28,181 bases of DNA from Helicobacteraceae bacterium (GTDB lineage: Bacteria; Campylobacterota; Campylobacteria; Campylobacterales; SZUA-545), in assembly GCA_031275395.1 (NCBI GenBank), contig JAISOU010000089.1, positions 1 through 28,181 on the forward strand, read 5' to 3'. The first letter of the stretch is position 1. The number at the start of each line of letters is the position of its first letter. Both the position numbers and the translations under genes were made by a program. Positions 1 to 8,254 of the stretch are shown piece by piece. The notes beneath the pieces were generated by a model that saw only the letters and a program-made list of their open reading frames with translations, was not told where the DNA came from and made no database searches.

Positions 1-104
1 TTTAGCGGTTATCCTTATCCCACGTTATATTGGCAGACAGTCGCGCCCTAGTAAAGATCGCCGCAAAAAACAACGGCTATCCTTACCTCTATTGGCAAAA
101 GTAG
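1..104 (+). pseudogene. Tail fragments of a repeat-type protein gene (two frames)
   Basis: Two short stretches encode nearly the same ending in different frames. Frame 1 reads FSGYPYPTLYWQTVAP and stops at 49-51; frame 3 reads KNNGYPYLYWQK and stops at 102-104. The shared GYPY..LYWQ motif resembles the closing segment of GLUG-type repeats found in large secreted or surface proteins, but this is recognition by eye. The frame change suggests a duplicated or decayed 3' end of a gene lying mostly left of the window. If the upstream gene is intact, only one of the two stops is its real end. Confidence is low because only about 100 bases are visible. Confidence 0.3.
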
Positions 105-115
105 CTAAATCGTAT

Positions 116-140
116 AGCGGATAGGAAAATCCTATCCGCT
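116..140. terminator. Strong hairpin terminator
   Basis: A perfect 10-bp stem (AGCGGATAGG with CCTATCCGCT) closes a 5-nt loop (AAAAT) and is followed on the plus strand by CTTTCGTTATTT. It lies between the left-edge gene remnant and the 3' end of fliY, so it can serve as terminator for the plus-strand gene and, less clearly, for the minus-strand flagellar operon. No gene is seen in 141-238. Confidence 0.7.
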
Positions 141-238
141 CTTTCGTTATTTCAGCGTAGCGGCGCTTTGCGTAAGAAAAGCGTAACCGCGTGGGAATGA
201 TCGCGGAAAACTAGGTTTTGTTTAGCGCGCGCGACGGT

Positions 239-1093
239 TTAGCTTTTTAGTTGTTCTAACCGTTCTTTTTTTGTGCCGATTGCCGTGATTTGAATGCCAA
301 AGTTGCCGTCGACGATCACCACTTCGCCTTCGGCGATCTTTTTATTATCCACCAAAATATCAAGCGGCTCGTTTGCAAGTTGGTCAAGCTCTACGATCGA
401 GCCAATATCCATATTGATCACGTCGCGTAGCAACATCTGTTTTCTGCCGATTCTGGCGCGGACGGTTAGACGCACGTCCATCAAAAGTTGAATGTTTTTG
501 TGCTCTTCGGGCGTTAGCGCCGCAGATAGATGCTCTTTCGCGCTTGGAGCGCTAGGCGCGGGGATTTTCGCGCTCTCTTTTGGCGCTTCGTTTTCGATCG
601 CTTGGGTGATCTCGCGATCGAGCGCTAAAATAAGATCGCTTTCGATAGCGTTGATCGTAAAATTAAACGAATAGCTTTTGGCGAAGCGCCCCAACTCTAT
701 TAAGCCCGTTTCGATAAACTCCGCTCTTTCGGTTTTAATGGATAGCTTGACGATTTCGTTTTGCGCCGCTAAGGAGCTGGAGAGCGCGCCAAAAATCTGC
801 GAAACAATCTCTTTTGTAGCGTCGAGATCGTCCGGTTCTATAACCTCTTTGCTTTCGCCCGATCCGCCTACCATCATATCCGATAACGCCGTAGCTAGTC
901 GCGGCTCTATTATTACGCGCCCTTTTCCGCTTGCTGCGCCTGAAAAATCAAGCTCGATAACCGCCGCGGGCGAGGCTATCGTAGAACGCGGGTTTAACGC
1001 GGTTTCCCCTTTAAGACTGATCGTGGGCGCGACGCCGACCAAACCGTTGATCGTCGCGACCGTTTCTTTTTGTAGAAGCTCTATAAAATTCAT
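239..1093 (-). CDS. fliY: Flagellar motor switch protein FliY
   Basis: FliY is a FliN-like component of the C-ring of the flagellar motor, with a CheC-like region added at the N-terminus. The 284-residue protein has a C-terminal SpoA/FliN domain at about residues 200-280 (LTVRARIGRKQMLL, then VELDQLANEPLDILVDNKKI and GEVVIVDGNFGI), a linker rich in Ala, Pro and Ser at about 170-190, and an N-terminal half resembling FliY of Campylobacter and Helicobacter. The CheY-binding motif EIDALL seen in FliM is absent at its N-terminus. The start overlaps the fliM stop by one base (TAATG), so the two are translationally coupled. It is the last gene of the operon. Confidence 0.93.
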   Translation of the reverse strand: MNFIELLQKETVATINGLVGVAPTISLKGETALNPRSTIASPAAVIELDFSGAASGKGRVIIEPRLATALSDMMVGGSGESKEVIEPDDLDATKEIVSQIFGALSSSLAAQNEIVKLSIKTERAEFIETGLIELGRFAKSYSFNFTINAIESDLILALDREITQAIENEAPKESAKIPAPSAPSAKEHLSAALTPEEHKNIQLLMDVRLTVRARIGRKQMLLRDVINMDIGSIVELDQLANEPLDILVDNKKIAEGEVVIVDGNFGIQITAIGTKKERLEQLKS

Positions 1094-2157
1094 TACGCTT
1101 CGCCTTTGAACGCTTGTATTTTCTGACGCCGTTCCTCTTCGAGGCGGGTAAGAATGGATTTAACGTCGTCGTGTTCGGTGCGGATTAGCTCTTTGATTTC
1201 AACGGTTTTGCGAAATCTGCTTAATCCCAGTTTAGCGACAAACTTATCTTCGCCGTCTACGCATAAGATCGAGGTGTCGTCGGCGGGGCGATTTAGGATT
1301 AAAATATCCCCCTTTTGAAGCTCGAAAAGATCGCGTAGCGTTAGCTTTGCGTCGCCTATGATCGCCTCTACGCTTACCTTTGCGCCGCCAAGCAGGGTTT
1401 TTAACTCTCTATTACGCGATTTTTTCGAGCTTGTGTCGCTGATCATAATATCGCGCGCGGCAAGTTTTGGCAGGACTGGCTCTAAGGCGATCACGGGATA
1501 GCATATATTCATCATACCGCTTGTGTGTCCGATGATAATTTCCATAACGACCATTACGACAATTTCGTTTTGCGCGACGATCTGAATAACGTTCGGGCTG
1601 CTCTCTTTTGCCTCCACGACGGGATAAAGCTCCGTTACGGGCGACCAAGCGTCTTTTAAGTTTTGCATAATAACGCGCAAGATCGTATTGAGAAGGTTTA
1701 ATTCGATATCCGTAAAATCCCTGCTTGCGTCGTACGCTTCGCCGTTGCCGCCAAGCAAACGATCGATCATAGGAAAAGCGATCGCGGAGTTGATCTCCAA
1801 AACGCCGCTTCCCTCTAAAGGTTTCACAGAAAAAACGTTAAAGCTGGTAGGCGAAGGAAGGCTCATCAAAAACTCGCCGTAGGTCATCTGATCGACGGAG
1901 TGAAGCTGAATCTCCACGATCGAGCGCATAACCGACGATATTTGCGCCGACAAAGCGCGCACCATTTTATCGTGGATCGACCGAAAGGCGCGAAGTTGCT
2001 CTTTGCTGACGCGGTTGGGGCGCTTGAAATCGTAGAGCGTAACCTGCCGCTGATCGACCCTTTTTTCTTTTTTAAGTAGCGAGTCGGGGCTACTTTCGTC
2101 GTCGTCGACCGCTTCAAGTAGCGCGTCGATCTCTTCCTGACTAAGAATATCGGCCAT
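1093..2157 (-). CDS. fliM: Flagellar motor switch protein FliM
   Basis: FliM forms the middle of the C-ring and binds phosphorylated CheY to switch rotation. The 354-residue protein begins MADILSQEEIDALLEAV, which contains the conserved CheY-binding peptide (residues 5-14). The middle domain carries LLGGNGE (about 134-140) and the C-terminus has a SpoA fold (VSVEAIIGDAKLTLRDLFELQ). Length is normal for the family. The ATG follows the fliA stop with no gap (TAAATG), and the stop overlaps the fliY start, showing a tightly coupled switch operon. Confidence 0.97.
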   Translation of the reverse strand: MADILSQEEIDALLEAVDDDESSPDSLLKKEKRVDQRQVTLYDFKRPNRVSKEQLRAFRSIHDKMVRALSAQISSVMRSIVEIQLHSVDQMTYGEFLMSLPSPTSFNVFSVKPLEGSGVLEINSAIAFPMIDRLLGGNGEAYDASRDFTDIELNLLNTILRVIMQNLKDAWSPVTELYPVVEAKESSPNVIQIVAQNEIVVMVVMEIIIGHTSGMMNICYPVIALEPVLPKLAARDIMISDTSSKKSRNRELKTLLGGAKVSVEAIIGDAKLTLRDLFELQKGDILILNRPADDTSILCVDGEDKFVAKLGLSRFRKTVEIKELIRTEHDDVKSILTRLEEERRQKIQAFKGEA

Positions 2158-2853
2158 TTACGCCACCCTTTCGCGGATTTTGCGCGTTACGTTTTTGATG
2201 ATCTGCGATATGCGCGATTCCGTTATGTTCAAAACGCCGCTGATCTCTTTTAGGTTTAACTCTTCGTAAAAGTAAAGTTGAATGATCATCTGCTCTCTTT
2301 CGTTCATCTCCGATAGGACAAACGTTACCTGCTCGATCGCCTCGTCGCGCAGAACCTTTTTTTCTACGTTATCCTCGCCAAAAAGCTGCAACTGATCGTC
2401 GAGCGACATTAGCGTTCCTACGTCGCCCGCGTCCCGCGCTTTTTGCACCTTCGCAATATCCTCGCGCAACTCTTGGGCGATATACTCGTCGGTAGGTTCT
2501 TCGTCGTGTTCGCCAAAATAAGAGATAATCAGTCTTTCGACGTCTTTAATCAGTTTGCGATCGCTTCTACTGATGGTGTCTAAGCTTCTTAAAAAATCCA
2601 GCATAGCGCCATGCACGCGCTTTTTGGCGTATCCCCAAAAGCTATCGTTGATCTCCGCGTCGTAGCGGCGGGCGAGTTTGATAAGCTCCTCCGCGCCAAT
2701 CGAGATAAGATCGCTCGCTTCGACGCTTGCGGGAAGCCGCTCTTTGAGCCTGTGCGCCATCGCTTTCACGGCGGGCAGATATTGCACCGCCAAATCGTTT
2801 AGCGCCTCTTGGCGTTGCGCGGCGTAAGCGTTCGAGGAGTTTGTGCCGCTCAC
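2158..2853 (-). CDS. fliA: Flagellar sigma factor FliA (sigma-28)
   Basis: FliA directs RNA polymerase to late flagellar and chemotaxis promoters. The 231-residue protein shows region 2 (VEASDLISIGAEELIKLARRY, then FWGYAKKRVHGAMLDFLRS at about 72-90), region 3, and a region 4 helix-turn-helix near the C-terminus (LNLKEISGVLNITESRISQI). The start is GTG; GTGA overlaps the stop of the upstream small membrane gene. The order flhF-flhG-small gene-fliA-fliM-fliY is the Campylobacter/Helicobacter arrangement. No FlgM anti-sigma gene is in the window. Confidence 0.95.
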   Translation of the reverse strand: MSGTNSSNAYAAQRQEALNDLAVQYLPAVKAMAHRLKERLPASVEASDLISIGAEELIKLARRYDAEINDSFWGYAKKRVHGAMLDFLRSLDTISRSDRKLIKDVERLIISYFGEHDEEPTDEYIAQELREDIAKVQKARDAGDVGTLMSLDDQLQLFGEDNVEKKVLRDEAIEQVTFVLSEMNEREQMIIQLYFYEELNLKEISGVLNITESRISQIIKNVTRKIRERVA

Positions 2854-3188
2854 GACGTTTCCTTGCTCTTGGCTCTAGCGATCTCGGCTTCAAGATTTCT
2901 GATAAAGCGCGTGGAATCTCTGATATAGGCTTCGCGTTTTTCGATCTGCGATCGCGCTTTGTCTAGTTGCGTTTCGTAGTATTCGACTTCAATCGAGTAG
3001 GCGGTTTTGGAATCTACAAAGCGAATGAAAAAACCGCTTGCCGCAAGAGCGATCATATAGAAAATAAAGGTGATCGCTATGCACGCATAGACAAGCCATA
3101 GCGCTTCAAGATCGGCGAGCAGGGCAAAGATCAACCCTACGAAAAAACCGCTTGCCGTTAAAAAAAAGATAAAGTTGTCCGCGCGCAT
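2850..3188 (-). CDS. Conserved small membrane protein of the flhF-fliA cluster
   Basis: A 112-residue protein with two membrane segments (about residues 6-26 and 30-55) followed by a charged, probably coiled-coil tail (YYETQLDKARSQIEKREAYIRDS, about 70-108). A small membrane protein occupies the same place between flhG and fliA in Campylobacter (Cj0062c) and Helicobacter (HP1033); position rather than a domain supports the match. Its function is not known. It starts 15 nt after the flhG stop behind an A-rich sequence with GCGGA, and its stop overlaps the fliA GTG. Confidence 0.8.
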   Translation of the reverse strand: MRADNFIFFLTASGFFVGLIFALLADLEALWLVYACIAITFIFYMIALAASGFFIRFVDSKTAYSIEVEYYETQLDKARSQIEKREAYIRDSTRFIRNLEAEIARAKSKETS

Positions 3189-3203
3189 TTTTTTTCCGCT
3201 CTT

Positions 3204-4070
3204 TTAGAACTTGGTAAGCAATCGTTTGAAAAAGCCGCCAATCCCGCTTTCTTCAGGCGTTTCAAGCACGCCGCGTTCCATAAGTTGTAGCATAGCGTCT
3301 AAAATCTCGTTAAGGTTTGCCGTCGATCGAGAAGAGGCGAACTCTTTAGAGAACAGATAGCGCCCGCGCACGCTCTTTGCCACCTCGCTATCCCTAGAAA
3401 GTTGCCCCAAAAGCCGTAAATTAACGTTTGGCAGGTTTTTTTCGGCGACCTTACGGATCTTTTCAAAAACCTGTCTGCCTTCGCGATCGCTTTGCGTTTG
3501 GTTTAAGATAAATAGAAGCCTTTGGCGCGAATCGCAAAGCACCTTGATCATCGCGTAAGCGTCCGTGATTGCGGCGGGATCGGGCGTGGTAACGACAATC
3601 GCTTCGTCCGCCGCCTTTAAGAAAGTCTGCACGCTTTCGCCAATGCCCGCGCCCGTATCGATAATGATAAAATCAAGAAAATCCAGCTTTTTGACCTCTT
3701 CAAAAAACCGCTCCAGCGCGTAGCCTTCGCCGAACTTTAATATATCGCCGCCGCTTTCGCCGGGTACTAGATAAAATCTTTCGTCGATCTTTATCAAAAT
3801 ATCCTCTACGCCGCATTCGCCTTTCATCAGATTCAAAATCGTCTTTTGCGGTTTTACGCCTAACATAACGTCGAGATTGGCAAGCCCGATGTCCGCGTCC
3901 AAAATCCCTACCGAAAAGCCTCTTTTTGCCAAAAGATAGCCCAGATTCGCGCTGATCGTCGTTTTGCCCACGCCGCCCTTGCCGCTCGTGATCGTCAAAA
4001 AACGGGTTTTCGCGTTTTTGCCCGCGTTTTGCGAACCGACGATTTCGGCTAGTTTTCGCGCCTGATTCAT
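3204..4070 (-). CDS. flhG: Flagellar number regulator FlhG (YlxH/MinD-like ATPase)
   Basis: FlhG is a ParA/MinD-family ATPase that limits flagellar number and works opposite FlhF at the cell pole. The 288-residue protein has a deviant Walker A motif (SGKGGVGKTT, about 29-38), the switch region DADIGLANLDVMLG, and IIIDTGAGIG. A basic C-terminus (GGFFKRLLTKF) resembles a MinD-type amphipathic membrane-targeting helix. The N-terminal MNQARKLAEIVG segment resembles the FlhG motif that engages FlhF. ATGA overlap with flhF indicates coupling. Confidence 0.94.
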   Translation of the reverse strand: MNQARKLAEIVGSQNAGKNAKTRFLTITSGKGGVGKTTISANLGYLLAKRGFSVGILDADIGLANLDVMLGVKPQKTILNLMKGECGVEDILIKIDERFYLVPGESGGDILKFGEGYALERFFEEVKKLDFLDFIIIDTGAGIGESVQTFLKAADEAIVVTTPDPAAITDAYAMIKVLCDSRQRLLFILNQTQSDREGRQVFEKIRKVAEKNLPNVNLRLLGQLSRDSEVAKSVRGRYLFSKEFASSRSTANLNEILDAMLQLMERGVLETPEESGIGGFFKRLLTKF

Positions 4071-5398
4071 AGCGCTATCTCCTGCGTTTTATTAAATCCG
4101 TCCAAAAGGCAGGCGATAAAGTAATTCTCGTTTGCGACGATAAGATCGTCCGGCACCTCTTGTCCGATCGAGAGATAGGAAAGCGGCTTTTTACACTCGT
4201 AGATAAAACTGAAAAATGAGCCGAGCGTATTGGTTTCGTCAAGTTTTGTGGCGACGATCGTATCGATTCCAAGCGGACTGTAATTGCGGTAAATATCGCG
4301 CAGATCCTCTAGCTTGCTCGTAGCGGAGAGCGCCAAAACGACGTCGATACTCGTCTGTTTTTCCGCGTCTAAAAACTGCTGGATTCTCGCGATCTTTTCG
4401 CGATCGTGCTGGCTCGATCCCGCCGTGTCGATTAAGATAATATCGCAATGGCGAAGCGAGGATAGCGCCGCGCCAAAGTCGATCGGATCGCGCACGGTTT
4501 CTATACCAAGCCTCATCATTTTGGCGTAGTAACTTAGCTGCTCCACCGCGCCGATTCGATAGGTATCGACGGTCATAATCCCGACCTTATATTTGTCGCT
4601 TAACTTATAGGCGAATCTGGCGGCTAGTTTGGCTAGGTTCGTCGTCTTGCCTACGCCCGTAGGTCCGACCAACATCATTACTTTTTTGTTGGGGCGGTTT
4701 AGTTTGCTTTCGATTCGCGTCGGAATCATTTTGCGAAGTAAAACTTTAAAATATCGGCGCACCGTTTCGCTGTTTTGACGCATTCCAAGCGGCATATTTT
4801 CAAACGTCAAACGCATTATTTCGCTTAAATGCTCCGCGCTCATACCGCTTTGGCGGCTAATGCGGTAAATCTCGGCAAACTCCGGCGGTATCGTCGCGTT
4901 TTTGGGATCGACCGTTCTTTCCCAAATGGAGTTTTGGATCAGTTTAACCTGATCGGCAATCCTTGCGATCTCCCGACTCATCTTGCTTAAATCCGCCGCT
5001 TGCTCTTTGATCTGCGGCGGCGCGATCGGCTCTCTTGGCTCTCTGATCGGCTCTTTTTTTTCAGGTTTGCGAATCGGCGCGGGCGAATCGCTAAATACCG
5101 CGTCCTTCATAATCGTTTCGATCTCCCTAGCCGCGTCTGAAATCTGAACCAAAACGTCGTCGTTTTTTTGTTGATTCGCGCGATTTTGCCCGACGTTTTT
5201 AGCCGCGTTTTTCTTGGCGAGGGCTTCGGCGATTATGCCATCTTCAACGCCGACGACAATCTCGTAAAGCGCGTTTTGCCCTAAGGCTTTTTTGCGAATC
5301 TCCTTATTGCTTACGACCAGCGCTTCGCCCCCCCAATCGGCTTCTATCTGCCTAAGAGCTTCGGCTGGCGACTGCCCCGTATATGTAAAAAGTTTCAT
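4067..5398 (-). CDS. flhF: Flagellar biosynthesis GTPase FlhF
   Basis: FlhF is an SRP-type GTPase that positions flagella at the pole and, in Campylobacter, is needed for sigma-54-dependent flagellar expression. The protein has a short N-terminal B domain (MKLFTYTGQSPAEALRQIEA), a variable linker, and an NG domain with P-loop VGPTGVGKTTNLAKLAARFA, VDTYRIGAVEQL and LIDTAGSS. I place the start at ATG 5398, giving 443 residues: the alternative upstream start extends into folK, MKLFTYTG is the family N-terminus, and AGGAA lies just upstream. The ATGA overlap with folK supports this choice. Confidence 0.95.
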   Translation of the reverse strand: MKLFTYTGQSPAEALRQIEADWGGEALVVSNKEIRKKALGQNALYEIVVGVEDGIIAEALAKKNAAKNVGQNRANQQKNDDVLVQISDAAREIETIMKDAVFSDSPAPIRKPEKKEPIREPREPIAPPQIKEQAADLSKMSREIARIADQVKLIQNSIWERTVDPKNATIPPEFAEIYRISRQSGMSAEHLSEIMRLTFENMPLGMRQNSETVRRYFKVLLRKMIPTRIESKLNRPNKKVMMLVGPTGVGKTTNLAKLAARFAYKLSDKYKVGIMTVDTYRIGAVEQLSYYAKMMRLGIETVRDPIDFGAALSSLRHCDIILIDTAGSSQHDREKIARIQQFLDAEKQTSIDVVLALSATSKLEDLRDIYRNYSPLGIDTIVATKLDETNTLGSFFSFIYECKKPLSYLSIGQEVPDDLIVANENYFIACLLDGFNKTQEIAL

Positions 5399-5880
5399 AT
5401 CGTTCCTTGCAATAACAGCGTTGGTATAGTTACGCTCGCCCGATCGCGCCACTTCGGGTGCGGCAATAATAGTTTAGGATTATAGCTTCGTTTCGTTTCA
5501 AAAAATAGAATATCAAGATCAAGCGGGCGCGGCGCGTTCCGAAACGATCGCGTTCTGCCAAAGCGCTTTTCGATATTTTGCAGCCGTTTTAACAGAGCGA
5601 ACGCGCTTAGATTGGTTTGAATTAAGATAACGGCGTTTGTAAAGATCGGCGTATCGTTCGCGGCAAAATCGGGGTTGATAAAGAGCGGCGAAGTTTTGAT
5701 AACGTCGATCGCGCCATCCGATATAAAGCGCAAGAAGAGGCGATCGAAGGCGCGTTTTACGTTTCCGATATTGCCGCCGATTCCGATTAGCGCTCGCCGC
5801 CTTTTGCGCGATTCGCGCGGAGCAGAGGGAAAACGCGCCGTCCAAACGATCTCGTTTTTTTGATCGATAACGCGCCTCAT
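5395..5880 (-). CDS. folK: 2-amino-4-hydroxy-6-hydroxymethyldihydropteridine pyrophosphokinase FolK
   Basis: FolK transfers pyrophosphate from ATP to 6-hydroxymethyl-7,8-dihydropterin in folate synthesis. The protein shows the family landmarks IGIGGNIGNVKRAF, NAVILIQT, LQNIEKRFGRTR and the signature RPLDLDILFF, ending with LPHPKWRDRASV. The start is placed at ATG 5880, behind GAGGA at a spacing of about five bases; the TTG directly upstream is less likely. About 161 residues, normal length. It heads the flagellar operon, as in Campylobacter, so a housekeeping enzyme shares its transcript. Confidence 0.95.
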   Translation of the reverse strand: MRRVIDQKNEIVWTARFPSAPRESRKRRRALIGIGGNIGNVKRAFDRLFLRFISDGAIDVIKTSPLFINPDFAANDTPIFTNAVILIQTNLSAFALLKRLQNIEKRFGRTRSFRNAPRPLDLDILFFETKRSYNPKLLLPHPKWRDRASVTIPTLLLQGTI

Positions 5881-6003
5881 CAAATCCTCGCCTTATTTTT
5901 TTCTAAAACGCGATTATATCTTTACATTAAGCTTTAGTAGGTTAAGAACGTCGATCGTTTCGTTTAATTTGTTAGAATTAAAAACCAAATGGCAGGAGAT
6001 AGA
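5881..6003. promoter_or_regulatory. Divergent promoter region, folK operon / gpsA-proA
   Basis: About 120 bases separate folK (minus) from gpsA (plus). On the plus strand TTAGAATTAAAA provides a TAGAAT -10 candidate about 30 bases before the gpsA start. The segment also has an AT-rich block (TTATTTTTTTCTAAAACGCGATTATA) suited to a minus-strand promoter for the folK-fliY operon. No sigma-54 GG-N10-GC element was evident. Confidence 0.45.
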
Positions 6004-6912
6004 ATGACGCTTGCGATTATCGGAGCGGGCAAATGGGGGCGGGCTTTGCAAACGGCGTTTTTAGACGCCGGCGCGGAGGCTAGTATCGTTTCTCGATCGC
6101 CCTGCGACGCGCCCAATTTAACGACGATTGACGAGGCGTTAAAGTCGCCTTTGTTGGTTATGGCGCTTAGCGTTCAAGCTACAAGCGGCTGGCTTAAAGA
6201 GCGCTTTATATTTAGCGGGCAAAAAATCCTTGTCGCAAGCAAAGGAATCGACACGCAAAGCGGCAAATTTCTCAACGAAATCTATTCGCAACACGCGCCG
6301 ATCGAAAATATCGCCTTTTTATGCGGCCCGGGTTTTGCCGCCGAAGTTACGCAAAAATTGCCCACCGCGCTAACGATCGCCTCGACTAGCGAAGAGAGCG
6401 CGGCGGCGTTTATGCGCTGTTTTCCAAGCTGGATCAAAACCTACCGAACAAACGATATTATAGGCGCGGAGATTGCGGGGGCGTATAAAAACGTTATCGC
6501 GATCGCCGCCGGCGTGTGCGACGCGCTAGGTTTGGGCGCAAACGCCCGCGCCGCGCTGATCACGCGGGGGCTTGCCGAAATGACGCGATTTGGTCTGTTT
6601 TTCGGCGCGAAGCTGGAAACTTTTTTGGGATTGGCGGGCGTGGGCGATCTTGCGCTAACCGCCACAAGCGCGTTAAGCCGAAACTACCGCGTAGGATTCG
6701 CGCTCGGACGCAAAAGATCGCTTCAAGAGGTATTGGACGAGTTGGGCGAAGTCGCGGAGGGGGTTCCTACGGCGCTGGCGATCGCGGCGCTTTCTAAAAA
6801 GAATAATCTGCATACGCCGATTGCAAACGAGGTTACAAAACTTTTTGACGGCGGCGATCCTTTAATAGGCGTAACCTCGCTGATGATCCGCGCAAACGAA
6901 AAGGAGTTTTAG
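6004..6912 (+). CDS. gpsA: Glycerol-3-phosphate dehydrogenase [NAD(P)+] GpsA
   Basis: GpsA reduces dihydroxyacetone phosphate to sn-glycerol 3-phosphate for phospholipid synthesis. The protein begins with the nucleotide-binding motif LAIIGAGKWGRAL and contains SKGID, FLCGPGFAAEV, and the catalytic-lysine segment IAGAYKNVIAIAAGVCDALGL, followed by GLAEM and GVGDLALT. I choose ATG 6004 because AGGAGA lies 5-10 bases upstream; the ATG at 5989 would overlap that ribosome site and add only five residues. 302 residues, normal length. The next gene, proA, starts immediately after its stop. Confidence 0.95.
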   Translation: MTLAIIGAGKWGRALQTAFLDAGAEASIVSRSPCDAPNLTTIDEALKSPLLVMALSVQATSGWLKERFIFSGQKILVASKGIDTQSGKFLNEIYSQHAPIENIAFLCGPGFAAEVTQKLPTALTIASTSEESAAAFMRCFPSWIKTYRTNDIIGAEIAGAYKNVIAIAAGVCDALGLGANARAALITRGLAEMTRFGLFFGAKLETFLGLAGVGDLALTATSALSRNYRVGFALGRKRSLQEVLDELGEVAEGVPTALAIAALSKKNNLHTPIANEVTKLFDGGDPLIGVTSLMIRANEKEF

Positions 6913-8154
6913 GTGGAGGATTTAACGGCGTTTTTACAAGAGGCGAAATCTGCGGCGCGAACCGTCGCAAAATTAAGCGGCAAAACAAGGGCGAACGCGC
7001 TGAACGAAATGGCGAGGGCGATCGAACAAAACGGCGAAGCGATCCTATCGGCGAACGAAAAGGATATGAACGCCGCGATCGATTTAAGCTCCGCGCTACG
7101 CGAACGGCTAAAATTGGACGAAAAAGGCGTTTTAGAGATGGCAAAAAGCCTGCGCGAGATCGCCGCTTGCCGCGATCCGCTGGGTTTGGTTATCGACGGC
7201 TGGATAAACGAGGCGGGCTTGAAAATAGAGAAAGTTTCCGTTCCGATCGGCGTGATCGGCGTTATATACGAATCGCGCCCGAACATTACAGCGGACGTGG
7301 CGGCGCTCTGCCTAAAAAGCGGCAACGTAGCGATATTAAAGGGCGGCAAAGAGGCGGCGCGTAGCAACGCGGCGATCGCCGAGATTTTGCAATCGGTTTT
7401 GACGAAACTGAACCTGCCCAAAGCGGCGGCGGCGCTTCTGCCCGACGGTTCGCGCGAGGCGGTAAAATGGCTCGTTAAGCAGGATCGCTATATCGATCTG
7501 ATTATGCCGCGCGGCGGCGAAGAGCTGATCAAAACGGTTACGCAAAACGCGAGCGTCGCCGTGATCAAACACGATAAAGGCGTTTGTCATCTCTATATTC
7601 ACAAAAGCGCCGATTATGAAAAAGCCGAAGCGATCGCTATTAACGCAAAGGTTCAAAAACCTAGCGCGTGCAACGCGATCGAAACGCTCTTAATCGACGA
7701 TCTAATCGCCGCCGAGTTTTTGCCGAAATTAAAAGCGGCGTTTGATAAGCGCTCTACAGAGCTTCGCGGTTGCGAAAAAACTCGCGCTATTATCGATATA
7801 AAAGCGGCAAGCGAGAACGATTGGGAGCGCGAATATCTGGAAAATATCCTAGCCGTTAAGATCGTTAGCGGAATCGGCGAGGCGATAGCGCATATAGAAA
7901 AGTATGGATCGGCTCATAGCGAAGCGATTATCGCAAACGATCATAGCGCGGTCGAAAGGTTCTTAAACGAGATCGACGCGGCGTGCGTTTATGCCAATGC
8001 CTCTACGCGCTTTACCGACGGCGGGCAATTTGGTTTTGGCGCGGAGGTTGGAATCAGTTCCGGCAAACTTCACGCTAGAGGCCCTATGGGAATCAAAGAG
8101 CTAACGACCTACAAATATCAAATCTACGGCAGCGGGCAAACGCGAGAACATTAG
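6913..8154 (+). CDS. proA: Gamma-glutamyl phosphate reductase ProA
   Basis: ProA reduces gamma-glutamyl phosphate to glutamate semialdehyde in proline synthesis. The 413-residue protein matches the family along its length: IGVIGVIYESRPN, AILKGGKEA, the RGGEELI segment, the catalytic cysteine in KPSACNAIETLLID, and FGFGAEVGISS near the C-terminus. The start is GTG directly after the gpsA stop, with AAGGAG inside the gpsA end at good spacing. proB is not in the window, so the glutamate kinase must be elsewhere. Confidence 0.95.
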   Translation: MEDLTAFLQEAKSAARTVAKLSGKTRANALNEMARAIEQNGEAILSANEKDMNAAIDLSSALRERLKLDEKGVLEMAKSLREIAACRDPLGLVIDGWINEAGLKIEKVSVPIGVIGVIYESRPNITADVAALCLKSGNVAILKGGKEAARSNAAIAEILQSVLTKLNLPKAAAALLPDGSREAVKWLVKQDRYIDLIMPRGGEELIKTVTQNASVAVIKHDKGVCHLYIHKSADYEKAEAIAINAKVQKPSACNAIETLLIDDLIAAEFLPKLKAAFDKRSTELRGCEKTRAIIDIKAASENDWEREYLENILAVKIVSGIGEAIAHIEKYGSAHSEAIIANDHSAVERFLNEIDAACVYANASTRFTDGGQFGFGAEVGISSGKLHARGPMGIKELTTYKYQIYGSGQTREH

Positions 8155-8216
8155 AGCGCTTTTGCCGCAAAGATTTGATGTAGCAAGCATAAAGCGTGGC
8201 AGGCGATAAAGGAAAA

Positions 8217-8245
8217 CGGCTAATTTTAACGCGGTTAATTAGCCG
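8217..8245. terminator. Bidirectional terminator between proA and truA
   Basis: A 9-bp stem (CGGCTAATT with AATTAGCCG) encloses an 11-nt loop. It is followed by TAATTTT on the plus strand and has AAAA before it, which gives TTTT on the minus strand. It sits between the converging ends of proA and truA and can stop transcription from both sides. Confidence 0.65.
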
Positions 8246-8254
8246 TAATTTTGG

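Noticed and set aside
678-1109. Long open frames opposite fliY, gpsA, proA, coaBC and others
   Set aside because: They are antisense or out-of-frame shadows of well-identified genes, favoured by the GATC-rich composition, and have no family resemblance.
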